46,474 bases of DNA from Clostridiales bacterium. GTDB lineage: Bacteria > Bacillota > Clostridia > Lachnospirales > Anaerotignaceae. Under the pieces are notes generated by a model. The model was not told the origin of the DNA and did not search any database. It worked only from the letters and a program-made list of their open reading frames with translations. The stretch is taken from positions 1 to 46,474 of the forward strand of contig JAGZLR010000011.1 in assembly GCA_018364635.1 (NCBI GenBank). The letters run 5' to 3'. Positions 24,517 through 31,724 of this stretch are shown here, one piece after another (position 1 is the first letter of the stretch; each line of letters opens with the position of its first letter). The translations under genes were made by a program, and so were the position numbers.

Positions 24517-25581
24517 CTATTTCACTTTTGAGCTCAGTATTGTTCCTCCTCCAACTACAAAATCACCATCATATAACACCACTGCTTGGCCCGGCGTTAT
24601 CGCTCTTTGAGGGACATCAAAAATAATTTCTACCTTGTTCTCCTCTAACATTCTTACTGTACAATCCGCTTTTTTGGCACTATAGCGTATTTTAGCTTGA
24701 AACCTCATCTCTCCCTGAATTTTATCAACTGCCATAAAATTAAAATTATCTGCAATCAACCTGCTATGAAAAAGATCATCATTAGTCCCTAAAATCACCT
24801 GATTACGTACAGCATTAATTTTATTTACATACATCGGACTACCAAAGGCAATCCCTAGCCCTTTTCTCTGTCCTACAGTGTATCGAATAATCCCCTCATG
24901 CATACCTAAAATAGTACCTGCAACATCAACAAACTTTCCTGTTGGGAACTTATGACCTACTGCATTTTCAATATAACTGACATAATCATGATCTGGAATA
25001 AAGCATATTTCCTGACTATCCGGTTTATCTGCAACTTTAAGACCAATCTGTTTGGCAATTTCTCTAACCTGATCTTTTTCATATGAGCCTAACAGCATTT
25101 TTGTATGGGATAACTGTTCCTGTGTTAAATTATAAAGAACGTAAGTCTGATCTTTTCGATCAGATTGTGCCTGACTTAAACAAAATCTCCCTGTTGTAGG
25201 ATACTGAGTAATTTTTGCATAATGCCCTGTTGCAATCATGTCTATCCCCAATTCCTTTGCCTTATTCATAAGGGCTTCCCATTTTATTTTTCTATTGCAC
25301 ATAACGCATGGGTTTGGAGTTCTGCCATGTTCATATTCCGAAATAAAATATTGGATCACTTCTTTTTTAAATTCTTTTTCAAAATCTACTGTCAAATGCT
25401 TTATTCCTAATTTTTCAGCAACCATGGCCGCATCTTGCACAATTTGAGTTTCCTCTGCCTTTTGAGGCCATATATTCATTGTCACACCATAAACGTCATA
25501 TCCTTGTTCCTTTAATAAATATGCTGATACCGAGCTATCTACACCACCAGACATTCCAATTACAATTTTCTTATTTATCAT
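24517..25581 (-). CDS. mnmA: tRNA-specific 2-thiouridylase MnmA
   Basis: Adds sulfur to U34 of Lys, Glu and Gln tRNAs using ATP and a persulfide donor. The PP-loop GMSGGVDSSVSA is at residues 9-20; the two catalytic cysteines lie in NPCVMCNRKIKW and SQEICFIPD. The 354-residue length is normal. AAAGGA ribosome binding site. A possible promoter TTGACG-18-TATTCT (25652-25681) precedes it. No iscS-like gene is next to it, unlike in many Firmicutes. Confidence 0.97.
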   Translation of the reverse strand: MINKKIVIGMSGGVDSSVSAYLLKEQGYDVYGVTMNIWPQKAEETQIVQDAAMVAEKLGIKHLTVDFEKEFKKEVIQYFISEYEHGRTPNPCVMCNRKIKWEALMNKAKELGIDMIATGHYAKITQYPTTGRFCLSQAQSDRKDQTYVLYNLTQEQLSHTKMLLGSYEKDQVREIAKQIGLKVADKPDSQEICFIPDHDYVSYIENAVGHKFPTGKFVDVAGTILGMHEGIIRYTVGQRKGLGIAFGSPMYVNKINAVRNQVILGTNDDLFHSRLIADNFNFMAVDKIQGEMRFQAKIRYSAKKADCTVRMLEENKVEIIFDVPQRAITPGQAVVLYDGDFVVGGGTILSSKVK

Positions 25582-26006
25582 TTTATTTCCTTTCTTGTTA
25601 AAATTATTCAGTATAAATCTTGCTTTTCCTCAAACAATACCAATATATTTTAGAATACTCTATGTCCATTATATTCGTCAATGGTATTTCCTTCTGACAA
25701 CTTTGAATAGAACTGCAAAAATATTGCTTTTTATTCAGTATCGTGACATTCTTATGCATTACCACCATTGCTATTTTTTAAAGGTATTATGATAGTAATT
25801 AAGGCAAATTTCTCCATGAACTGTCATATATCACAGATTTTTCAGTTTTTATGACACGTATTAACAATGCTTGTTTTCTGTCTAGCTTAGAATAATATTT
25901 CGCTTTTTATGACAGACACTTTAAAAATTTCATGTTTATAAATATAATAGTAAAGAATAGGACATTCTGATAACACGTTTATTACTTTATCCATTGAGGT
26001 GGCTAT
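25582..26006. other. 425-bp divergent intergenic region
   Basis: It separates mnmA (minus) from the XRE regulator gene (plus). It holds the weak mnmA promoter (25652-25681), three TATGACA-type sites (see separate entry) and a TATAAT at 25943-25948 that may be the -10 of the regulator gene, without a good -35. No conserved frame or RNA was recognised. Confidence 0.6.
25822..25914 (+). promoter_or_regulatory. Three TATGACA sites upstream of the XRE regulator
   Basis: TGTCATA at 25822-25828 (inverted), TATGACA at 25850-25856 and again at 25908-25914. The last two extend to an 11-base direct repeat TTTTTATGACA, 58 bases apart. They may be operators for the regulator encoded next to them; this is inferred from position and repetition only. 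Confidence 0.5.
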
Positions 26007-26402
26007 ATGGAATTTAAAGACAGATTAAGATCCTTGAGAAAAGAAAGAAAATTAACACAAGGTGTACTAGCCCAAGAACTCAACTATGGCTACACAGCAA
26101 TTTCTAATTATGAGTCTGGACGAAATGAACCTTCTATTACAGATTTAAAAAAAATAGCACGCTTTTTTGACGTATCTCTGGATTATCTGCTTTGTATTAA
26201 CGATATACGAAATCCGTATAATGAAGATAACTCAAAAGCCTTATTTTTAGACGGTATTAGAAGTTCTTGCGAAGAATTAAATAACGAAAGCAGAGAAGAA
26301 CTTGTTTTGTTTATTGATTGGTTGGTTGAAAAACAAAATAAGAAAAAGCCTTCTGTGAGCTTAGGACGCATTGCTCAAGAAACCGAACCATACACCAGAT
26401 AA
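26007..26402 (+). CDS. XRE-family transcriptional regulator
   Basis: A 131-residue DNA-binding protein with a Cro/C1-type helix-turn-helix in residues 6-60 (LRSLRKERKLTQGVLAQEL, YTAISNYESGRNEPSITDLKKIARFF). The C-terminal 65 residues are polar and may serve for dimer formation. No peptidase or ligand domain. GAGGTGG ribosome binding site. It converges on the CARF nuclease operon and shares a terminator with it. The target is unknown; autoregulation through the upstream repeats is plausible. Confidence 0.88.
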   Translation: MEFKDRLRSLRKERKLTQGVLAQELNYGYTAISNYESGRNEPSITDLKKIARFFDVSLDYLLCINDIRNPYNEDNSKALFLDGIRSSCEELNNESREELVLFIDWLVEKQNKKKPSVSLGRIAQETEPYTR

Positions 26403-26426
26403 ATTAGCTTCCACTTGTTGATTCAA

Positions 26427-26462
26427 AAAAACGGTAAGACTACCACAGCCTTTACCGTTTTT
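26427..26462 (+). terminator. Bidirectional terminator after the XRE gene
   Basis: Perfect 11-bp stem AAAAACGGTAA/TTACCGTTTTT with a 14-base loop, between the convergent XRE gene and the small membrane protein gene. Confidence 0.85.
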
Positions 26463-26465
26463 CTT

Positions 26466-26654
26466 TTATTTAATTACTTTTCTTAAAAAGTGCCTTGACA
26501 CAACCATAAGTATGATCAGAATCAGTAGTATTCCTCTAAACTTTATATTAAAAACAAAACTTGAACTTATCATCTCAAAAACCTGAAGCGCTACATAAAA
26601 AAGACATACCACAATCAGTCCTGTTTTTAAATAAAAATCATATCGTTCTTTCAT
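26466..26654 (-). CDS. Small two-helix membrane protein
   Basis: A 62-residue protein with two hydrophobic segments (about 10-30 and 38-55) and basic ends (MKERYDF..., SRHFLRKVIK). No family recognised. A GAGGAT ribosome binding site with a good spacing supports that it is real. It starts 21 bases after the CARF nuclease gene on the same strand and is the last gene before a terminator, so it is probably co-expressed with it. Confidence 0.65.
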   Translation of the reverse strand: MKERYDFYLKTGLIVVCLFYVALQVFEMISSSFVFNIKFRGILLILIILMVVSRHFLRKVIK

Positions 26655-26675
26655 TTTCTATCCTCGCAATTAATC

Positions 26676-27866
26676 TTATACTTTGATCCATTTAAGACTT
26701 TCCAGATCATGGGCGATCACAGATCGTTTTAGTTTTTCCGAAAATCGACCACTTAAAATATCTGATCGATCTAATAATTCCACACCCATTTCTTCTGCTC
26801 TATAATATGTACCAGTTTTATCATTTTTTTCGTTCCCGAAGGTCACAATAATACATTTTGAAAACCAACCACCTAAACGTTTTTTCTCAATCACAAGCTC
26901 ATTAATAGCTGCACTGTCAGCAGGACGAAGTTTACATGAAATAAATATTGGCATTGACTTATGCATTGCGATCACATCTATTTCATTACCTGCAATATTC
27001 ATCCCATTATAAGCATTCCAATCGATCATTGCACCCAACACAACGTCATCAAATATTCCGCATTGTCTAGCATTGATATATACAAATAGTTCCAGCCAAA
27101 CTCCAAAATTAATCATATACTGACGTATTGTCGGATTCTCAAAAGAGAATTCAATACCTTCTTTTGTAACACATAAGTTTTTAATAAACCCTAATTTTTG
27201 AAATTGAAACAGCATATTAACATCAGGACTATAGCTTCTTCCTCTAGCACGAAAAATCACCATTTTTCTTTTCATATAAGTCTCTTGAGATGGTACATCT
27301 GCCATAGCCGTCTGCAAATACGCACATGTATTTCTCCACTGTGAAAGATTTTTAAAAATATAATGACTCATAGATAAAATACGGTTAAAATCTTCCGGAT
27401 GAGGCGCTTTATGAGAATTCCCCATAAATTTTGCGCCTCTCGCATCAACGAAATCTTCCAGCGATAAATAAGGCGTACGAATCTTTTCATCCGAATGAAA
27501 GATATCTCTCATCTCATTGCGGATAATATCCGTATAATACATTTTAACCTTGCACTCTATCGCTGCGCGGGCAGTCCCAATAATCATCAACTCGCTACCG
27601 CCATTTAAATCAATCACACATTCACCAAATTCAGAAACAATTTCTTTTACAGTCTCATAGATTCCTCTTGTATCCATAATGTCTACAGGCACTGTTTTTA
27701 CAATAATATCTGACCGATGCCTACGAAAACATTTCTCCAATCCTCGAAATCTTGTCTCATCCCGCATCTCTTTATCATATAAATAAATAACCTGATCTGG
27801 TAATAAAGTCAGTACCCCCAAAATATTTTTTACAGCATCTTTATCATATAATTCAATCAGAGTCAC
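26676..27866 (-). CDS. CARF-domain PD-(D/E)XK nuclease, DUF1887 (Card1/Can2-like)
   Basis: A 396-residue protein with an N-terminal CARF (Rossmann-like) domain, where DLNGGSELMIIGTARAA (86-102) is the expected ligand-binding loop, a middle winged-helix-like region (about 160-245), and a C-terminal restriction-like nuclease domain: E259 in VWLE, NEIDV (E295, D297) and FISCK (K312). The usual acidic residue two before the Lys is Ser310. Card1/Can2 proteins are activated by cyclic oligoadenylate from type III CRISPR systems and cut DNA or RNA. No cas genes or repeats are in this window. GTG start at 27864-27866 with a GGGGGAG ribosome binding site. The ligand and activity are unproven here. Confidence 0.85.
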   Translation of the reverse strand: MTLIELYDKDAVKNILGVLTLLPDQVIYLYDKEMRDETRFRGLEKCFRRHRSDIIVKTVPVDIMDTRGIYETVKEIVSEFGECVIDLNGGSELMIIGTARAAIECKVKMYYTDIIRNEMRDIFHSDEKIRTPYLSLEDFVDARGAKFMGNSHKAPHPEDFNRILSMSHYIFKNLSQWRNTCAYLQTAMADVPSQETYMKRKMVIFRARGRSYSPDVNMLFQFQKLGFIKNLCVTKEGIEFSFENPTIRQYMINFGVWLELFVYINARQCGIFDDVVLGAMIDWNAYNGMNIAGNEIDVIAMHKSMPIFISCKLRPADSAAINELVIEKKRLGGWFSKCIIVTFGNEKNDKTGTYYRAEEMGVELLDRSDILSGRFSEKLKRSVIAHDLESLKWIKV

Positions 27867-27889
27867 GGGTCTCCCCCCTCTCTTATTAA

Positions 27890-28285
27890 TTATTCAACAA
27901 TCTTTTCCTCCTCAAAAACCACATGGTCTTTATTATCCTTTTTCGTCTTTCCTTTTGTAAAAATTTCACCAAAATTCAAATGCTCTACTACTCCAGGAGC
28001 CATATCGATCAGTTTATTGACTGCATTTTGATTCTTAATATTAATGAGCTGAACATTTCCATGAATAATCGCAATAATTGCACTAGGTGTAATTTTAGCT
28101 CCCATACCTGCTGCTCCACCATCTTTTATACCATTACCAGCACCAGCGCCTACAGCCACTTCAATAATTGGAACCAATACAATCTCACCGATTGTAATTG
28201 CCTCACCTATAACAGTTTTTGTACTGATAAGCTCCTCAGCCTTACTAAATAGTACGTCCAAGTTATTCCCAAGATTATTTGCCAT
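27890..28285 (-). CDS. ytfJ: YtfJ/GerW-family sporulation protein
   Basis: A 131-residue protein of the family named after B. subtilis YtfJ (GerW), needed for germination responses to some nutrients. Signatures: VIGEAITIGEIVLVPIIEVAVGAGAG and a Gly-rich turn followed by GMGAKITPSAIIAI. No signal peptide. The chosen ATG (MANNLG) has a GGTGAG ribosome binding site and overlaps the end of the DUF2953 gene by 11 bases. The ytfI-ytfJ pairing of B. subtilis is conserved here. Confidence 0.92.
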   Translation of the reverse strand: MANNLGNNLDVLFSKAEELISTKTVIGEAITIGEIVLVPIIEVAVGAGAGNGIKDGGAAGMGAKITPSAIIAIIHGNVQLINIKNQNAVNKLIDMAPGVVEHLNFGEIFTKGKTKKDNKDHVVFEEEKIVE

Positions 28286-29210
28286 CTTTCTCACCATTGC
28301 CTTTCAAATATAATAAAATAATATCTCGTACCTCTTTTGTGATGGCATATCTTATAATAGAAATTAGAATGCCACCGATTGTAACCTTTCCTTTTATCTT
28401 GCAGATACCTTCTATTCTACTGTTGCAAAAATCACCCTGAACAACAATATTGCCATTGCTAAGGCCATAAAGAATTGCACCTAATCCTAAAACTTCTCCT
28501 GTCAAAGATGGATCTTCAAAACCTACTGTTAATTTGGCCTCCAAATATCGTGGTCTAATTTGATGAAGCAAAGATTTTATGAGGTGAACTGTATGCTTAA
28601 ATAACTTTTTCTTTTTCTCCATAGGCATATGAAGAAAGTATTCAGCATTTAACTTCTCATCTTTTTCTCCATCTTGACTGGCCTCTTTCTTCTTTTCAAA
28701 TTCATCTTCCGGTATCGACTCCATAGAAATCTTCCGAATCTGTACAGGCCTTTCTTCTAATTCCCTTTCTGCACTTTCTATTTTTTTAATCTGTTGTTTT
28801 TTAATTTTATTTTCATCTATAATTGACGTTTGACTTTTCTGAGAGAAATCTTTTTTGATTTCTTTTTTCTCAACTCTATTTTCTGTTACATTTGAGGTCT
28901 GTGGTCTTTCAGCACTTGTAAACAACGTTTCTTCTCTTGTCTGTCTTTCCTCGTCTTCTTTAAAAGGATAAAACCAAAGGATACGGAGAGTAAAGCAGTC
29001 TCTCTCTCCAAATTCTTTTTTCCCTTCGACAAGCTTTCCTAAATAATGAAAGGAAAAAAAACCTTCCATCGTTTCTTTTTTTTCCAAAAACAGTCGAAAT
29101 GAAATTGGAAAAAATAATACCAGCAATAAAATCAGAATGCATAATAGAAATGTAAATCCTAAAACAATAGCAATCATTTTAAGTATACCAAGAAATATCT
29201 CCATCCGCAT
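28275..29210 (-). CDS. DUF2953 membrane-anchored protein (YtfI-like)
   Basis: A 311-residue protein with an N-terminal membrane helix (about 6-34), a charged Lys/Glu/Gln-rich middle (about 80-180) and the DUF2953 domain at the C-terminus (EAKLTVGFEDPSLTGEVLGLG...KGKVTIGGIL). Function unknown; it is regularly found beside YtfJ in spore formers, so a spore role is likely. It begins at the ATG at 29208-29210 that overlaps the upstream TGA (TGATG), or at the GTG just before it. Confidence 0.88.
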   Translation of the reverse strand: MRMEIFLGILKMIAIVLGFTFLLCILILLLVLFFPISFRLFLEKKETMEGFFSFHYLGKLVEGKKEFGERDCFTLRILWFYPFKEDEERQTREETLFTSAERPQTSNVTENRVEKKEIKKDFSQKSQTSIIDENKIKKQQIKKIESAERELEERPVQIRKISMESIPEDEFEKKKEASQDGEKDEKLNAEYFLHMPMEKKKKLFKHTVHLIKSLLHQIRPRYLEAKLTVGFEDPSLTGEVLGLGAILYGLSNGNIVVQGDFCNSRIEGICKIKGKVTIGGILISIIRYAITKEVRDIILLYLKGNGEKDGK

Positions 29211-29911
29211 CACTTCACTTTCTTTTTCGATAAAGCAATGCCAGCTAGAGCGATTAAAAACATGATTAGCATTCCAAAACCGAATAATACACCAATTCTC
29301 AAGGCAGTATCTTCAAAAAAGCCTTGAGGCACCATGTTAATCAGTCTGCTTTCCGCCGGGTTTAAAATCCAGTCGTCATTTGTAAAAATTAATTCATGAA
29401 AAACCACAAAACTCTGATAGAAATTCTGGCTAATCAGTGCCGCGAGAGTAACTAATAATACTGTAACAAAAGCTACGATTGCTGCCATTACATGAAAAAA
29501 GATTCTTCCCAATCTACCTTTGATCAAAAACAAAAAAAGAAATCCACCACTTACAATTAATAACGTGCCTGATCTTACTTTTCTTCCTAAAACCATTAAC
29601 TTCTGCACATCAACCATATGTCTTTTTTCCTTTTCATTAAAGAATTCTCTCTCTTCTCCTTCAATCTGAACTGCCATATCAAGAGTTTCTTCTTTCCCCT
29701 CTAAATAGCGCAACATATGGGTTGTAACTATTTGCAAAGAGTCCATGTCTATTCCAATTGTCTCTTCAACATGATATTTTTCATATTCGTTACGAAAATA
29801 ATTGGGTTGCCGAAAGATAATAATATCCACAGATGTCAGCAGTAAACACAAAATAATCCCAAACACAATCACTACAGAAATTATGCCTTCAAGTATCTTT
29901 TCATTTACCAC
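29210..29911 (-). CDS. Lit-like integral membrane protein (TIGR01906/DUF1461)
   Basis: A 233-residue protein with membrane segments near 10-30, 113-130, 138-160 and 205-227. It matches the DUF1461/TIGR01906 family, whose studied members (Lit) move an acyl chain within lipoproteins to make the lyso form. The two conserved histidines are present: H98 in EKRHMVDV and H172 in FHELIFTNDDWILNP, the second followed by the typical aromatic/Asn stretch. GTG start at 29909-29911 with GAGGAGG seven bases upstream; it overlaps the preceding gene by seven bases. Lit activity is inferred from family membership. Confidence 0.85.
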   Translation of the reverse strand: MVNEKILEGIISVVIVFGIILCLLLTSVDIIIFRQPNYFRNEYEKYHVEETIGIDMDSLQIVTTHMLRYLEGKEETLDMAVQIEGEEREFFNEKEKRHMVDVQKLMVLGRKVRSGTLLIVSGGFLFLFLIKGRLGRIFFHVMAAIVAFVTVLLVTLAALISQNFYQSFVVFHELIFTNDDWILNPAESRLINMVPQGFFEDTALRIGVLFGFGMLIMFLIALAGIALSKKKVK

Positions 29912-30216
29912 TTTTGTACCTCCTCACGGAGATTTCGAAAATCCCACATTTGTTCTGCCGCTTCTTCAAATATACGCATAACTAATTGTAGCGCTTCTTT
30001 CTTTCCAATAGAAATACCGACCACAAAATAATCCTTTTTCTGATTACGTTCTTTCACTAATTCTTCAGAAGAAAGTATTTCAAAATAATTCTTTTCGTTT
30101 GGAGACAGACAAACAAGAAAACAATCCAGCACAGGGATATTTCGACGCAGACTATATACAATGGTCGCCAGGTCGTTCATATCCTCTGCTGACCATATAT
30201 TTTTTGCAAAACGCAT
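29905..30216 (-). CDS. Small protein of unknown function at head of the Lit/YtfJ operon
   Basis: A 103-residue soluble protein (MRFAKNIWSAEDMNDLATIV...) with an even mix of helix and strand and no motif I can name. The ATG at 30216 has an AAGGAGGAC ribosome binding site; the frame upstream lacks one. The 3' end overlaps the Lit gene. It is the first gene of a tightly packed set with Lit, DUF2953, YtfJ and, after 23 bases, the CARF nuclease. Confidence 0.75.
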   Translation of the reverse strand: MRFAKNIWSAEDMNDLATIVYSLRRNIPVLDCFLVCLSPNEKNYFEILSSEELVKERNQKKDYFVVGISIGKKEALQLVMRIFEEAAEQMWDFRNLREEVQKW

Positions 30217-30328
30217 GCCTGTCCTCCTTCCTAACAAACTACTAACAACATAAGACCTAATCTCACATACTTATAGTTTTTATTATATCAAAACCTATTA
30301 CAAATGGAAACATAAAATTCCAGGATCT

Positions 30329-30682
30329 CTATTTCTTCTTACTGAAAATTTCCTTAATTGACATCAGCAAAAGAAATCCGCCAAAAAACTTCCTCAATAC
30401 CTCTTCTTCCAAAATGGTGGCCGCAAAGGCTCCTGCCGCCGCTGAGAACAGTCCAGCTAAAATTACCGGCAATAAAACCTCTTTCCTTACATTACCTTTT
30501 TTCATATGAATAAAAAAGGCAACTGCGCCTGTTGGAATAAAATACAATAGATTAAGAAACTGCGCTTCATTTTGACTTAGTTCACATAAAAAAACAAGAG
30601 CTGGAATCAAAATTGTGCCCCCGCCAATTCCCATTCCACCTAAAATACCAGAAAAAAATCCTGCAACCATAACCCAAATCAT
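30329..30682 (-). CDS. Half-size TauE/SafE family permease, second of a pair
   Basis: A 117-residue membrane protein with about four helices and the TauE/SafE signature GFFSGILGGMGIGGGTILIPALVFL. Full TauE/SafE anion exporters are about 250 residues with two such repeats, so this is one half. An open frame reaches upstream to 30823, but the ATG at 30682 overlaps the stop of the partner gene (ATGA) and begins right at the first helix. It probably pairs with the partner to form a complete transporter, of unknown substrate (sulfite, sulfonates and similar anions in relatives). Confidence 0.85.
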   Translation of the reverse strand: MIWVMVAGFFSGILGGMGIGGGTILIPALVFLCELSQNEAQFLNLLYFIPTGAVAFFIHMKKGNVRKEVLLPVILAGLFSAAAGAFAATILEEEVLRKFFGGFLLLMSIKEIFSKKK

Positions 30683-31032
30683 AACAGCATCCTCACAGCA
30701 GCAACCGCCATAAATACACCGAAAATGCGATGTAGCCAAAGCGATGGTATTTTTTTTAGTATCTTTGCTCCAATTATGGAACCTGCTAAGCCAAAAAGTG
30801 TAAGCACACCTAAAGTCAGCCAATCCGTTCTACTTCCGCGATAATAATAAATAGCAGCAGATAAGGCACTTAAAGGAAGGATACATCCGATTGCCGTTCC
30901 ATGAGCTTGGTGGGCTGCCACATTGGAAAATCGTTCAAGAAATGGCACTAAAATTGTTCCCCCGCCACTTCCAAAAAGGCCATTTGCCCCTCCTGTCAAT
31001 AGTCCGGTCAGCACTAACTTTAACTTTTTCAT
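30679..31032 (-). CDS. Half-size TauE/SafE family permease, first of a pair
   Basis: A 117-residue membrane protein with the repeat signature GLLTGGANGLFGSGGGTILVPFLERF and about four helices. The start is the ATG at 31032, where GGAGGTG and a six-T spacer precede it; an earlier GTG in frame is part of the ribosome binding site. That site is the 3' arm of the hairpin following nth. Coupled by ATGA to the second half. Confidence 0.87.
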   Translation of the reverse strand: MKKLKLVLTGLLTGGANGLFGSGGGTILVPFLERFSNVAAHQAHGTAIGCILPLSALSAAIYYYRGSRTDWLTLGVLTLFGLAGSIIGAKILKKIPSLWLHRIFGVFMAVAAVRMLL

Positions 31033-31038
31033 AAAAAA

Positions 31039-31076
31039 CACCTCCGGAATTTTTTACTATTTTTCCCGTGGAGGTG
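31039..31076 (-). terminator. nth terminator that contains the tauE ribosome binding site
   Basis: On the minus strand CACCTCC (31070-31076) pairs with GGAGGTG (31039-31045), with an inner GGAA/TTCC helix, and then six Ts. The hairpin begins four bases after the nth stop. Its 3' arm is the tauE ribosome binding site and the T-run is the spacer to the ATG. Confidence 0.75.
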
Positions 31077-31080
31077 AGAT

Positions 31081-31722
31081 TTATTCGTTTATTCCATTTT
31101 TGTGGTAATCACAATATTCTGATAAAACACAAACCATACATTGTGGTCTACGAGCAATACAAACTTTGCGCCCATGACTGATAATTTGTGTATTATATCG
31201 AATCCAATGATCTTTAGGCAGTAGTTCCATCAGATCAAACTCAATTTTTACAGGACTGGCATTCTGTGTTAGGCCCAACAATCTTGAAACTCTTTTCACA
31301 TGAGTGTCCACCACGATACTTTCAATTCCATAGATGTTTCCCCTCACAACATTTGCTGTCTTTCTGCCAACCCCAGGCAATGCTGTTAAACACTCAATTG
31401 CTTCCGGTACTTGCCCGCCATATTGACTTAATAGTATTTGGGCACACGCAATTATATTTTTTGCCTTGTTGTGATAGAATCCGGTAGAACGTACTTCTTG
31501 CTCCATTTGATTAAGATCAGCACTGGCAAACTCATGTAATGTTGGATATTTTTGAAACAATGTACTTGTAACAAGATTTACTCTATCATCTGTGCATTGC
31601 GCACTTAAAATTGTCGCAAATAATAACTGCCAAGAAGTCTCATAATGCAAAAAACATTTTACCTCGCCATATTCCTCATCCAGTTTGGCTAAAATACCTG
31701 AGACTTTTGTTCTTAAATCCAT
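31081..31722 (-). CDS. nth: Endonuclease III
   Basis: Base-excision repair glycosylase/AP lyase for oxidised pyrimidines. The helix-hairpin-helix LPGVGRKTANVV carries the catalytic Lys, VDTHV the catalytic Asp, and the C-terminus the [4Fe-4S] motif C-x6-C-x2-C-x5-C (CIARRPQCMVCVLSEYC). The 213-residue length is normal. Its ribosome binding site (GGGAGGG) lies within the end of the radical SAM gene, three bases from its own start, indicating one transcript. Confidence 0.97.
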   Translation of the reverse strand: MDLRTKVSGILAKLDEEYGEVKCFLHYETSWQLLFATILSAQCTDDRVNLVTSTLFQKYPTLHEFASADLNQMEQEVRSTGFYHNKAKNIIACAQILLSQYGGQVPEAIECLTALPGVGRKTANVVRGNIYGIESIVVDTHVKRVSRLLGLTQNASPVKIEFDLMELLPKDHWIRYNTQIISHGRKVCIARRPQCMVCVLSEYCDYHKNGINE

Positions 31723-31724
31723 TT

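Noticed and set aside
30683..30823. N-terminal extension of the second TauE/SafE half
   Set aside because: It overlaps the first half-gene in another frame, is Cys- and Trp-rich and not membrane-like, and the ATGA-coupled start fits the first helix.
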